Source: Thermoleophilia bacterium
Lineage (GTDB): Bacteria > Actinomycetota > Thermoleophilia > Miltoncostaeales > Miltoncostaeaceae
DNA: 64,000 bases
Reading direction: 5' to 3'
Assembly (NCBI GenBank): GCA_020848615.1
Contig: JADLHW010000086.1
Location: 1-64,000, forward strand
The notes below the pieces were generated by a model, which worked only from the letters and a program-made list of their open reading frames with translations, had not been told where the DNA came from and made no database searches. Positions 42,391 through 50,652 of this stretch are shown here, piece after piece. The number at the start of each line of letters is the position of its first letter. The first letter of the stretch is position 1. The position numbers and the translations under genes are program-made.

Positions 42391-43564
42391 GCCGCGCGAA
42401 CCGGGCCCGGTCGTCCTGGGCCATGGGGAACATCGGCGACAGCAGCAGCGTGACGCCCGGGCCCAGGTGGGGCCGGGCCGCCGCGACCGCCGCATCCAGG
42501 TCCGCCGCCCGGATCGTCGCCACGCCGTCCAGCAGCGGGACGAGCCGGCCCGCGGCGGGGCCGAAGCACACGACCGCCCGGGCGGCGCGCACCGCCTCGC
42601 GGCACGCCTCGCGCAGCCGCGCCTCCTCGCGCGGGTCGGCGTGCACCCGGGCGCCGGGCAGGGTGTCGTCGCCGCCGGCCAGGAGCACCACCGACCGGTC
42701 CGCGTGACGCGCCAGGGCCGCCCGCGCCTTCACGGGCGTGGCGGCCATCGCGTCGTCCACCACGGGGCAGCCGTCCAGGGTCCCCACCCGGTGCATCCGG
42801 TGGGGCAGGCCGGACACGGCGGCCAGCCCGGCGGCGACGGCCTCCGGGGTCGCCCCGGCGGCGAGCGCGGCGGCGGCCGCCCCCGCCACCGCGACCGGAT
42901 GCACCCACTCCGGGATGTCGGTCATCGCGCACACCGCCCGCGGCGGCCCGTCCCATCGCGCGTGCAGCCGTCCGCCGGCGATCCACGCGCCGCGGCCCAC
43001 CGGGCGGGTCGCGGAGAACTCCGCCAGGTTCCCGGCCACGGGCGGCCCCAGCAGCGCCCGGCCCTGCGTGTCGTCGGCGTTCAGGACGGCCCAGCCGTCC
43101 GCGGGCTGCCCGGCCAGGATGCGGCGCTTGGCGGCCGCGTACGCCTCCAGCGACCCGTGCAGCTCCAGGTGGTCGGGCCACAGGCACGTCACCAGCGCCA
43201 CGCGCGGGGCACTCCGGAGCTCCAGGTGGCACAGGTGCGTGCTGGTGAGCTCCGCGAGCAGCCAGGCGCCGGGCGGCGCCGGCTCGTCCAGCAGCGCCAC
43301 CTCGGGCCACGCGTTGGCGGCCCGGCCCGAGCGGTTCATCACCACCGGGATCCCCGCGGCGGCCAGGATGGCGGCGGTCAGATGCGTCGCCGTGGTCTTG
43401 CCCGCCGTGCCGGTGACGCCCAGCACCGGCAGGTCCGTCGCGTCGAAGAGCCGCTGCGAGGGATGCCGCACCGGGACCCCGGCCGCGCGGGCGCGGCGCA
43501 CGGCGGGCGAGGTCTCGCCGGCCCACTCGTCGACCCACAGCGTGCCCCGATCGGGGGATGGCAT
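42377..43564 (-). CDS. Mur ligase family protein (MurD-like)
   Basis: 395 residues from the ATG at 43564, with GGAGGTGA six bases away. The ATP P-loop is GVTGTAGKTTATH, followed by LLAELTSTHLCHLE (central Mur ligase motif with the catalytic Glu), DHLELHGSLEAYAAAKRRIL with the carbamylated-lysine region, and the C-terminal VDDAMAATPVKARAALA. The order is that of MurD, UDP-MurNAc-L-Ala:D-Glu ligase. The N-terminal uridine-nucleotide domain is very short compared with true MurD (about 45 instead of 90 residues), so it probably works on a different substrate. It is not in a dcw cluster. It faces a cysteine dioxygenase and is divergent from a small membrane protein. Confidence 0.8.
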   Translation of the reverse strand: MPSPDRGTLWVDEWAGETSPAVRRARAAGVPVRHPSQRLFDATDLPVLGVTGTAGKTTATHLTAAILAAAGIPVVMNRSGRAANAWPEVALLDEPAPPGAWLLAELTSTHLCHLELRSAPRVALVTCLWPDHLELHGSLEAYAAAKRRILAGQPADGWAVLNADDTQGRALLGPPVAGNLAEFSATRPVGRGAWIAGGRLHARWDGPPRAVCAMTDIPEWVHPVAVAGAAAAALAAGATPEAVAAGLAAVSGLPHRMHRVGTLDGCPVVDDAMAATPVKARAALARHADRSVVLLAGGDDTLPGARVHADPREEARLREACREAVRAARAVVCFGPAAGRLVPLLDGVATIRAADLDAAVAAARPHLGPGVTLLLSPMFPMAQDDRARFARLSRG

Positions 43565-43745
43565 CTCCGTCACCTCCCTGAGGCTATCCGGGGGCACGTC
43601 CGCAACGCTCCTTCTCCTTGCCGCGTCAACGATGGGGTGATGCGCCGCACCCGGCATCGCGTGTGGCCGGATTCCCCGCGGCGCGTGGTCGTCCATCGTC
43701 GTCACATCGGTCCGCGGCAGGGCGGACCCGCTCCAGGAGGAAGTG

Positions 43746-44375
43746 ATGAACGGGGGATCCCGCAGGGCGATGCTCGGGTGGATCGGGGGTGTCGTCGCGT
43801 GTGTGGTGCTGCTCGTCGCCGGCATCGCGTACGTGGCGATCGGCATGCAGGGCCGCAACGAGGTCCGCGACACGCTGAAGAAGGAGCAGATCGTCGGTAC
43901 ACCCGACATGAAGCCGGGCGGCATCGAGGCGGACGCCAAGCTCGGCGCGCTGCCGACCTGTGACGTCGCCGGCAAGGCGGTCGCCGACGGCGCGAGCGCG
44001 AAGTGCTTCGCCAGCTACATGCGCATCCACGCGCTGGAGTCGAGCGACGGGCTGACCTACGCCCAGATGGGCCGGTACCTCGACGCGAACGGCAACCAGA
44101 CCAGCGACGAGTCCAAGGCCGCGAAGGACCCCAACACGGGGCGGCCCGTCGAGAACGCGGCCCGCAACCTGTGGGTCACCGAGACCGCGCTGGCCACCGG
44201 CCTCAACATGTCCTTCTTCGCCGAGCAGGTCTCGCTGTTCGCCATCGTCATCGGCATCTGCGTGATCATGATCGGGATCGGCCTGGGCGTGCTCACCGTG
44301 GCGACCTGGGGCTTCACCCCCTGGCGCAGCGGTGCGGCGAGCGAGGTCCGCGGCGACGAGCCCGTCACCGCCTGA
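43746..44375 (+). CDS. Two-span membrane protein with external domain
   Basis: 209 residues from the ATG at 43746, with AGGAGG six bases ahead. The topology is one span (residues 9-32, IGGVVACVVLLVAGIAYVAI), a 120-residue outer domain with NEVRDTLKKEQIVGTPDMKP, two cysteines (LPTCDVAG and AKCFASYM, probably a disulfide) and a helical LATGLNMSFFAEQ, then a second span (FAIVIGICVIMIGIGLGVL) and a short cytoplasmic tail. Both ends are cytoplasmic. I do not recognise a named family. It is followed by a strong hairpin and a convergent CDGSH gene. Confidence 0.75.
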   Translation: MNGGSRRAMLGWIGGVVACVVLLVAGIAYVAIGMQGRNEVRDTLKKEQIVGTPDMKPGGIEADAKLGALPTCDVAGKAVADGASAKCFASYMRIHALESSDGLTYAQMGRYLDANGNQTSDESKAAKDPNTGRPVENAARNLWVTETALATGLNMSFFAEQVSLFAIVIGICVIMIGIGLGVLTVATWGFTPWRSGAASEVRGDEPVTA

Positions 44376-44391
44376 CCGTCAGGCCCGCGTC

Positions 44392-44421
44392 GTCCCCCGG
44401 GCGGGTGCCCGCCCGGGGGAC
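44392..44421. terminator. Bidirectional hairpin terminator
   Basis: GTCCCCCGGGCGG (44392-44404) pairs with CCGCCCGGGGGAC (44409-44421), 13 perfect base pairs around a 4-base loop, between convergent genes. Confidence 0.75.
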
Positions 44422-44431
44422 CTTCGCGTGC

Positions 44432-44632
44432 TCAGGCCCGTTCCTGCGCGGTGAAGCCCAGGGTCTTGTGGCTCGCATCGCAGAACGGCTTGTTCTTCGA
44501 GGCGCCGCACCGGCACAGCGCGATCACCTCGCGCTCCAGCGTGCGGGCGGTGCCCGCGCCGTCCAGGAGGGTGATGGGCCCGGTGACCTTGAGGGGGCCG
44601 TTGTCCATCGCCTGGATGGTGATGTCGCTCAT
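44432..44632 (-). CDS. CDGSH iron-sulfur domain protein
   Basis: 66 residues. The three-Cys one-His cluster is Cys40, Cys42, Cys51 and His55 in ALCRCGASKNKPFCDASHKT, the diagnostic CDGSH pattern that holds a redox-active, acid-labile 2Fe-2S centre. Residues 1-38 form a small beta domain (GPLKVTGPITLLDG) usual for actinobacterial single-domain forms, which often occur with MocF-like partners. No membrane anchor is present. It likely has a role in redox or iron handling. Monocistronic. Confidence 0.92.
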   Translation of the reverse strand: MSDITIQAMDNGPLKVTGPITLLDGAGTARTLEREVIALCRCGASKNKPFCDASHKTLGFTAQERA

Positions 44633-44837
44633 CGCTGCTCCTCGCGTCGTGCCGCAGGCGCGGCGGGGTGACGGAGCCGCACGATAGCGGACGAACGTCC
44701 GCTTGAATGCCCCGCCGGTGGCCGGGGGCGATCACCGGATGCCCCCGGCGCGGGGAGGGACGGGGCCGAACCGGGAGGGGTGCATTTCCGCCCCCGGGCC
44801 AATGCGGCGTGCGGCGCCATGAGCGATTCTCCCGCAC

Positions 44838-45044
44838 ATGACGACGACCTGGCACATCCGGGTGACGGACCTCATGAGCGGGGCGCGCGAGGTGGCCGCG
44901 TTCGAGGCCCGGACATCGTCCGTGGACGACCTCCGGGCACGGTGCCGGCACCTGCGCGGCGAGGCCGGCGAGGCGATCCACGTCGAGGCCGTCCGCACCG
45001 GACGGCTCCGCCCTCCGCGGACGCTCGCCTGGGCGGTGGCGTAG
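44838..45044 (+). CDS. Small hypothetical protein
   Basis: 68 residues from the ATG at 44838. It would encode MTTTWHIRVTDLMSGAREVA, then an Arg-rich helix (VDDLRARCRHLRGEAGEA), then IHVEAVRTGRLRPPRTLAWA. Alternation of strand and helix suggests a tiny alpha-beta fold, and the reading frame has the codon-position bias of the window. There is no strong ribosome site. It could equally be a spurious frame in the 554 bases between the CDGSH and cupredoxin genes. Confidence 0.4.
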   Translation: MTTTWHIRVTDLMSGAREVAAFEARTSSVDDLRARCRHLRGEAGEAIHVEAVRTGRLRPPRTLAWAVA

Positions 45045-45186
45045 GCGGACGGCGAGGGACCGGGGGACCCGAGGGTCGGCGGGTCCCCGAGGTCCTGCCC
45101 ACCGGTCGCGCGGCGTGACCCGCCCGTGCGGGGTACGGTGCCCGGTGATGCGGACGGAGGTCCGCGCTGCCCCATCGGGAGGACCC

Positions 45187-45594
45187 ATGAACGCACGCAC
45201 CATGCGCCGCGGCGCATTCACCCTCATCGCCACCGCCGCCCTCGGCGCCGCGGGGATGAGCGCCCTGGCCGCCGGCGGCGTCCCGACCGCCACCAGGACC
45301 GTCACCAACGGGGCCGGCGAGCTGAGCTACAAGCCCGCCAAGCTCCAGGTGAAGATCCCGAAGGGCAAGGCCACCATCAGGGTCACCCTGCGGTACCGCA
45401 ACACCGGCCTCACCATGCACGACGTCGCGGTGAAGGGCCGCGGCGTGGCGAAGGTGGGCAGGGAGGTGGCGCCGGGTGCCCGCACGGCCGTCACCGCGAT
45501 CCTGAAGGCCGGTTCCTACACCTACTACTGCACCATCCCCGGGCACGAGGCCGGCGGGATGAAGGGCACCCTGAAGGTCGTGAAGGCCCGCTGA
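45187..45594 (+). CDS. Secreted cupredoxin (plastocyanin/azurin-like)
   Basis: 135 residues from the ATG at 45187, with GGAGGAC just ahead. Signal peptide about residues 1-29. The type 1 copper site is His78 (LTMHDVAV), Cys115 (YYCTIPGH), His120 and Met125 (GGMKG), all correctly spaced. The fold is a small beta sandwich. It probably carries electrons outside the membrane or under copper control; the partner is unknown. The nearest candidate is the cytochrome c at 51072, but they are not in one operon. It is convergent with the EamA transporter gene, one base apart. Confidence 0.88.
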   Translation: MNARTMRRGAFTLIATAALGAAGMSALAAGGVPTATRTVTNGAGELSYKPAKLQVKIPKGKATIRVTLRYRNTGLTMHDVAVKGRGVAKVGREVAPGARTAVTAILKAGSYTYYCTIPGHEAGGMKGTLKVVKAR

Positions 45595-46428
45595 TCAGCC
45601 CAGGCTGATCAGCACGACGCCCGACAGCGCCAGGGCCACGCCCGCCTGCTGCGGCGCGGAGACGCGCTCCCGCAGGCGGGTGCGGGCCAGGGCCACGGTG
45701 ACCACCGGGTAGAGGGATGCCAGCACGCCGGCGACGCTGAGGTACCCCAGGGTCGCGGCCGCCGCGAACAGCAGGTTCGCGCCCACGTCCAGCACGCCCA
45801 CCGCCACCAGTGGCGCGAGCGCCGCGCGCCCGGCGCGCAGGTCCGTCCTCGCGGCGACCGCGGCCCCCAGCAGCACCCCGAAGGACGTGAGCCTGCCCAC
45901 CGCGACCGTCCACACCAGGTCGTCCTGCGCGCCGCGGTGGTACGCCACCAGCGTGAGGCCCAGCAGCAGCGCCGCCACGAGCGCGAGCATCACGCTGCGG
46001 CGATGGTCACCCGACCCGCCGCCGGGTTCGCGCGCGGCGAGGACCACCCCGATACTGGCGGCCATGAGGCCCAGGAGCTGGGGCAGCTGCGGCCGCTCTC
46101 CGAGGGCGATGCCCACGGCGAGGGGGATGGTGGCGTTGGTGGCGGTGATCGGGGCGATCACGCCCATCGAGCCCCGGGCGAGGGCGGCGTAGAACGCCGC
46201 GATGGACCCGGCCCCCAGGACGCCGCCCGTCACGGCGGCGGCCAGCGCCGCGGCGGGGGGCGGTCCGTCCGCGCGCGCGGCGAGCACCACGAGCATGAGC
46301 ACCAGGCCCGCGGCCTGGCTGGTCACGAGCACGGTCAGCAGCGCCCGCCGCCGGGACTCCACGCCCCCCAGGAAGTCGGCGACGCCCCACGACAGGGCGG
46401 CGCCCAGTGCCAGCACCACCGCCGTCAT
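45595..46428 (-). CDS. EamA/DMT superfamily transporter
   Basis: 277 residues from the ATG at 46428, with ten membrane helices in two EamA repeats of five (about residues 1-130 and 145-277). The first helix LALGAALSWGVADFLGG and the segment AFYAALARGSMGVIAPITAT are typical. Substrates in this family range from amino acids to drugs and nucleosides, and are not predictable. The start overlaps the stop of the GntR regulator (ATGA), so the two are one operon and the regulator probably controls the export or uptake. Confidence 0.88.
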   Translation of the reverse strand: MTAVVLALGAALSWGVADFLGGVESRRRALLTVLVTSQAAGLVLMLVVLAARADGPPPAAALAAAVTGGVLGAGSIAAFYAALARGSMGVIAPITATNATIPLAVGIALGERPQLPQLLGLMAASIGVVLAAREPGGGSGDHRRSVMLALVAALLLGLTLVAYHRGAQDDLVWTVAVGRLTSFGVLLGAAVAARTDLRAGRAALAPLVAVGVLDVGANLLFAAAATLGYLSVAGVLASLYPVVTVALARTRLRERVSAPQQAGVALALSGVVLISLG

Positions 46429-47072
46429 GCCCGCAGCGCCTCGCAGATGACCTCGCCGATCGCGAGGAAGTTCTCCTCCACCAGCCGGGCCGCGTGGGCG
46501 GCGTCGGCGCGCTCGCACGCCGCGACGATCGCGTCGTGCTCGCGCGTGGAGGCGTCGGGGTCCATGCGCAGGAAGTGGGCGTGGTCGAGCCGCCGCACCT
46601 TCGGCATGAGGCGCTCGAGCGCCGAGCGCAGCTCGGCGTTGTCGGCCCGGTCCACCAGGACCTGGTGGAAGCGGTCGTCGGCCGCGATGGCCGCGCCGAT
46701 GTCCCCGGCGCGCAGGGCGCGGGCCCGTTCCCCGTTCACCCGCCGCATGGCGGCCAGGTCCGCGGCGGTGAGCCGCTGCGTGGCGATGCGGGTGGCGAGG
46801 GCGTGCAGCGCCGCGGCCACCACGTACGCCTGGGCGGCGGCATCGGCGTCCACGCCGGCGACGCGGGAATGGGACCCGGGCACGGACTCGACGAGCCCCT
46901 CGTGCCCCAGGCGCAGCAGGGCCTCGCGCACCGGCGTGCGGCTCACGCCCAGCCGCTGGGCCAGCTCGGTGTCACGGACGCGCTCGCCGGGCGCGAGCTC
47001 GCCGCGCACGATGGCGCCCAGCAGGCTGGCATACACGCGTTCGGACAGGGAGGTGCGCGCGAGAGTCTCCAT
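46425..47072 (-). CDS. GntR-family regulator, FadR/FCD type
   Basis: 215 residues from the ATG at 47072. The winged helix covers LSERVYASLLGAIVRGELAP, then LAQRLGVSRTPVREALLRL, ending near SRVAGV. The C-terminal all-helical FCD domain has the metal/ligand residues around DDRFHQVLVDRAD, and the later REHDAIVAACE. FCD domains bind small organic acids, often with a divalent metal. It is encoded with the EamA transporter and preceded by a 16-base perfect palindrome. Divergent from the CNNM/CBS gene. Confidence 0.9.
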   Translation of the reverse strand: METLARTSLSERVYASLLGAIVRGELAPGERVRDTELAQRLGVSRTPVREALLRLGHEGLVESVPGSHSRVAGVDADAAAQAYVVAAALHALATRIATQRLTAADLAAMRRVNGERARALRAGDIGAAIAADDRFHQVLVDRADNAELRSALERLMPKVRRLDHAHFLRMDPDASTREHDAIVAACERADAAHAARLVEENFLAIGEVICEALRA

Positions 47073-47074
47073 GA

Positions 47075-47090
47075 ATGCGATATATCGCAT
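47075..47090. promoter_or_regulatory. Perfect 16-base palindrome, GntR operator candidate
   Basis: ATGCGATATATCGCAT is a perfect palindrome lying 3-18 bases before the GntR start codon, where a ribosome site would be, in the intergenic region shared with the divergent CNNM gene. It is AT-rich in a GC-rich window. GntR proteins bind as dimers to such repeats, so it is likely an autoregulatory operator. Confidence 0.65.
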
Positions 47091-47154
47091 ACGCATCGGC
47101 ACCGCAAGATGCCCCCTCGATCGTGCAGGCGGATCCGCCGGAGACGCGGATACA

Positions 47155-47190
47155 ATGCCGCGCGTGGACGAACCCGGGGCCGCGCGCTGA
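47155..47190 (+). CDS. Possible 11-codon leader peptide
   Basis: ATG at 47155 to TGA at 47188-47190 reads MPRVDEPGAAR. Its stop overlaps the CTG proposed as start of the CNNM gene (CTGA), the arrangement of translational coupling. TACAAT at 47151-47156 also resembles a minus-10 box, so the ATG could instead be upstream of the transcript. It is a low-confidence call. Confidence 0.25.
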   Translation: MPRVDEPGAAR

Positions 47191-48524
47191 ACGCGGTCCA
47201 AATCTCCGCGGCACTCCTGCTGGTGCTGCTCAACGGCTTCTTCGTGGCGGCCGAGTTCTCGCTCGCCCGTGCACGGCTCACCCGCCTCGACCAGATGGCC
47301 GCCGACGGCGTGGGCAGCGCGGAGCTCGCCGGCCGGCAGGCGCGGCAGATCGACCGCTACCTGGCGGCCTGCCAGCTGGGCATCACGCTGGCCAGCCTGG
47401 GCCTGGGCTGGCTCGGCGAGCCGGCCTTCGCGCACCTCGCCGAGCCGCTGCTGCAGCGCATCGGGCTGGGTGACCAGTCCGCCCCCATCGTGGGCGGCAT
47501 CCTCGCCTTCACGATCATCACGGCGCTGCACGTGGTGGTCGGCGAGCTCGCCCCGAAGAACCTCGCCCTGCAGCGCCCGGAGGTCACGGTCCGGGCGGTC
47601 GCGCACCCCCTGGAGTGGTTCCGCGTCCTGCTGTCGCCGCTCATCGCGGTGCTCAACGGCGCGGGCAACCGCATCATCGGCGTCTTCGGCATCGAGCCGG
47701 CCACCGAGTCCGAGCTCGCCTCAACCCCGGAGGACCTGCAGCGGCTCATCGCCCAGAGCGAGGAGGGCGGCACCATCGAGCCGGAGGAGGCGGACATGCT
47801 CGAGGGCGTGTTCGCGCTGGGCGACCGCATCGCCCGCGACGTGATGACCCCGCGGCCCGAGGTGTGCGACCTGTCCGCCGACCTCCCGGTGCGGGCCGCC
47901 CTGGAGGAGGCCCTCTCCACACGCCACAGCCGCTTCCCCGTCACCGGCGGCGACGGCGTGCTGGGCGTGGTGCACCTGTCGGACCTCGCCGTCGGCGCGC
48001 TGACCAGCGAGGCCGTGGCCACCGTCAAGTCGGTCACCAACCCCGCGTTCTTCGTCCCGGAGACCCAGCCCGTCGACGACCTGCTGCGCGAGCTGCAGCG
48101 GCGCCGCACCTCCCTGGCGGTGGTGCTGGACGAGTACGGGGAGCTGAGCGGCCTGGTGACCGTCGAGGACATCATCGAGGAGATCGTCGGGGAGATCGAC
48201 GACGAGCGCGATCGCGCGCCGGCCGTGGACGAGGCGCCCGACGGGCGGCTCATCGTGCGTGGCCACGTCCCGCTGGAGGACCTCGTGGACCACGGGGTCG
48301 AGGTGGAGGACGAGACGGTCACCAGCGTCGGCGGCCTGGTGTTCGCCCGCCTGGGGCGGCTGCCGCGCACCGGCGACTCGGTCGCCGTGGGCGGCTGGCG
48401 GTTCACGGTGGAGGCCACCCGTGGCACCCGGGTCGTGCTGGTGGCCGTCGAGCCCGAGCCGCACCCCCATGCGGACCCGGCCGCGGACGAGCAGGACCGC
48501 AGCGGCCGCAACGGGCACGCCTGA
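47187..48524 (+). CDS. CNNM/CorC-HlyC family membrane protein with CBS pair
   Basis: 445 residues if a CTG at 47187 is the start (then NAVQISAALLLVLLNGFFVA). No ATG or TTG precedes the first membrane helix in frame near it, and the first GTG falls inside the helix. The CNNM domain has three to four helices with GFFVAAEFSLARARLTRL, GLGWLGEPAFAHLAEP and ELAPKNLALQRPE. Two CBS domains follow (DRIARDVMTPRPEV and VVLDEYGELSGLVTVEDIIEEI), then a CorC_HlyC (transporter-associated) domain ending in GRLPRTGDSV. Members are linked to magnesium or cobalt efflux and sensing. Divergent from the GntR operon. Confidence 0.9.
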   Translation: MNAVQISAALLLVLLNGFFVAAEFSLARARLTRLDQMAADGVGSAELAGRQARQIDRYLAACQLGITLASLGLGWLGEPAFAHLAEPLLQRIGLGDQSAPIVGGILAFTIITALHVVVGELAPKNLALQRPEVTVRAVAHPLEWFRVLLSPLIAVLNGAGNRIIGVFGIEPATESELASTPEDLQRLIAQSEEGGTIEPEEADMLEGVFALGDRIARDVMTPRPEVCDLSADLPVRAALEEALSTRHSRFPVTGGDGVLGVVHLSDLAVGALTSEAVATVKSVTNPAFFVPETQPVDDLLRELQRRRTSLAVVLDEYGELSGLVTVEDIIEEIVGEIDDERDRAPAVDEAPDGRLIVRGHVPLEDLVDHGVEVEDETVTSVGGLVFARLGRLPRTGDSVAVGGWRFTVEATRGTRVVLVAVEPEPHPHADPAADEQDRSGRNGHA

Positions 48525-48535
48525 TCCCGGCCCTT

Positions 48536-49390
48536 TCAGCCCTCCGGGAGCGCCGCGTCCGGTGAGGCGGCCCGCAGCACGCCCGCAAGGCCCCCGCGCC
48601 CGGTGACCGCGCTTGCCCCGCAGCGGGCGGCCAGGGCGACGGCCCGCTCCAGCGGCCACCCGGCGGCGAGGCCCACGGTGAGGCCGGCGGCGAAGGCGTC
48701 GCCGCACCCGTAGCTGTCCAGCGGCGGGGCGGGCGGCACGCCCGCGTCCCACCGCCACGGCGGCTCCCCGGCGGGGCGCACCCATCCGCCCCGCTCGCCC
48801 TGGGTGGCCACCACGACCTCCGGCGGCGGGCGCAGCGCCCCGTACGGCGGGGTCTCGCCCGGATCGTCCGCCGAGCCCACCAGCACCTCGCACGGCACGC
48901 CCGCCTCCGCGAGCACGGGCCACCTGCGGGCCATGACGACCAGCACGGGCGCCCGGCGGCAGGCCGCCAGCGTCCCGGGATCGCGGCCCGTGAAGTACAC
49001 GGCGTCCACGCCGGCCAGGGCGTCCCAGTCCAGCGCGTCGCCCGCCTCGGGATGCAGCCGCTCCCCGATCACCGCGATCGCCCGGTCGCCGTCGTCCCCG
49101 GACACCGACAGCGCGCGCGTGTGGCCGGTGCCCCGCCAGGCGACGTCCATGGTCACGCCGGCCGCCGCGACGGCCTCCGCGGTGCGCCGGCCCAGGTCGT
49201 CGTCGCCCAGGGCGGTGAGGAACCGCACGCCGGCGCCCAGCGCGGCGGCCTGCACGGCGGCGACCCCGCCCCCGCCCCCGGGTTCGTCCAGCGGATCGGT
49301 CAGATGCGTGATCTCCCCGGACGTGGGCATCCGGCCGCGGGCGTGCGTGACCCATTCGACGTGGCCCACGATGGCCACGCGGGGCGTCAT
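48536..49390 (-). CDS. PfkB-family carbohydrate kinase
   Basis: 284 residues. The N-terminal half has the sugar-binding strand-rich pattern (VAIVGHVEWVTH and EPGGGGGVAAVQAAALGA), and the C-terminal signature is DSYGCGDAFAAGLTVG, in which the catalytic aspartate is retained while the usual DTxGAGD reads DSYGCGD. ATP-binding residues follow around ALAARCGASAV. The substrate may be ribose, adenosine or another sugar. The ATG overlaps the SerS stop by four bases, so it is translated with SerS. Confidence 0.88.
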   Translation of the reverse strand: MTPRVAIVGHVEWVTHARGRMPTSGEITHLTDPLDEPGGGGGVAAVQAAALGAGVRFLTALGDDDLGRRTAEAVAAAGVTMDVAWRGTGHTRALSVSGDDGDRAIAVIGERLHPEAGDALDWDALAGVDAVYFTGRDPGTLAACRRAPVLVVMARRWPVLAEAGVPCEVLVGSADDPGETPPYGALRPPPEVVVATQGERGGWVRPAGEPPWRWDAGVPPAPPLDSYGCGDAFAAGLTVGLAAGWPLERAVALAARCGASAVTGRGGLAGVLRAASPDAALPEG

Positions 49391-50649
49391 CGCGGCGTCA
49401 GCACCGCCGGTGCGCCGTGCGCCTGCAGGACCTCGGGCACCGCCACCGACCCGTCGGGGCGCTGGTGGGTCTCGATGATCGCGATGATCGTGCGGCCCAC
49501 GGCGACCGCCGTCCCGTTCAGGGTGTGCACGGTCTCGGTGCCACCCTCGCCCCTGGCGCGGCAGTTGAGGCGGCGCGCCTGGTAGTCGGTGCAGTTGGAG
49601 CACGAGGTGACCTCGCGGAACCGCCGCTGGCCGGGCATCCACGCCTCGCAGTCGAACTTGCGGGCGGCGGACGCCCCCAGGTCGCCCACGGCGATGTCCA
49701 TGACCCGGTAGTGCAGGCCCAGCGCCTGGAGGATCTCCTCCTGCACCGACAGGATCCGCAGGTGCTCGGCCGCGGACTCCCGCGGGGAGGTGAACGCGAA
49801 CATCTCGATCTTGTCGAACTGGTGGACGCGGAAGATCCCGCGGGTGTCGCGGCCCGCCGCCCCCGCCTCGCGGCGGAAGCAGCTGGACATCCCCGCGAAG
49901 CGCAGCGGGAGGTCGCCCGCCGCGAAGATGCGGTCGTAGCCCAGGCCCGCCAGCGGCACCTCGCTGGTGCCCACCAGGTAGAGGTCGTCGTCGGCCAGCC
50001 GGTAGATCGAGGCGCGGTCGGTGGGGAAGAACCCCGTGCCGTACATCGCCTCCTCGCGCACCAGCACCGGCGGGATCACCGGGGTGAAGCCCCGGCGCTC
50101 CAGCAGGTCGATCGCGAACCCGGTGAGCGCCACCTGCAGCCGGGCGAGCGGGCCCATGAGGTACGCGAACCGCGCCCCCGAGATCTTCGCGGCCTGCTCC
50201 ATGTCGAGGCCGCCGAGGATCTCGCCGATCTCCACGTGGTCGCGCACGGGGTCCGCCGGCGCGGGCGGCTCGCCGACGGTGCGGACCAGGACGGCGTCGT
50301 CCTCGCCGCCGTCCGGGGCCTCGTCCTGCGCCAGGTTCGGCAGGCCCAGAAGCAGCTCGTCCCGTCGCGACTCCAGGTCGCGCAGCCGGTCCTCGTCCTG
50401 GGCGAGCGACTCACCGGCGGCCCGGGCGGCGGCCTCCTCGGCGGAGCTGTCGCGCCCCTCGCGCTTCGCCATGCCGACGGCCTTGCTCAGGCGGCCGCGC
50501 TCGGCGCGGGTCGTCTCCACGCGGGTGCGCGTCTCGCGGGCGTCGCGGTCCAGCGCGACGACCTCGTCCAGCGCGTCGACGGGGCCACGGCGCGCGATGG
50601 AGGCCCGGACCCGGTCGGGGTCCTGGCGGATGAGGCGGAGGTCGAGCAG
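49387..50649 (-). CDS. serS: Seryl-tRNA synthetase
   Basis: 420 residues from a CTG at 50649, three bases after the STAS stop. This CTG gives the standard SerS N-terminus (LDLRLIRQDPDRVRAS). No ATG, GTG or TTG lies in frame before the GTG at 50520, which would delete the first 43 residues of the tRNA-binding arm. The coiled-coil arm spans residues about 25-105. Class II motifs are present: motif 2 FRREAGAAGRDTRGIFRVHQ and motif 3 NGTAVAVGRTIIAIIETHQ, and the serine pocket region is TSEVPLAGL. It charges tRNA-Ser (and tRNA-Sec where present). It lies in an operon with STAS and PfkB. Confidence 0.95.
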   Translation of the reverse strand: MLDLRLIRQDPDRVRASIARRGPVDALDEVVALDRDARETRTRVETTRAERGRLSKAVGMAKREGRDSSAEEAAARAAGESLAQDEDRLRDLESRRDELLLGLPNLAQDEAPDGGEDDAVLVRTVGEPPAPADPVRDHVEIGEILGGLDMEQAAKISGARFAYLMGPLARLQVALTGFAIDLLERRGFTPVIPPVLVREEAMYGTGFFPTDRASIYRLADDDLYLVGTSEVPLAGLGYDRIFAAGDLPLRFAGMSSCFRREAGAAGRDTRGIFRVHQFDKIEMFAFTSPRESAAEHLRILSVQEEILQALGLHYRVMDIAVGDLGASAARKFDCEAWMPGQRRFREVTSCSNCTDYQARRLNCRARGEGGTETVHTLNGTAVAVGRTIIAIIETHQRPDGSVAVPEVLQAHGAPAVLTPR

Positions 50650-50652
50650 GGC

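Noticed and set aside
47128-47160. Sigma-70 promoter with TACAAT at 47151-47156
   Set aside because: No TTGACA-like minus-35 lies 16-18 bases upstream, so I do not list it as a promoter; it is mentioned only as an alternative to the leader ATG.
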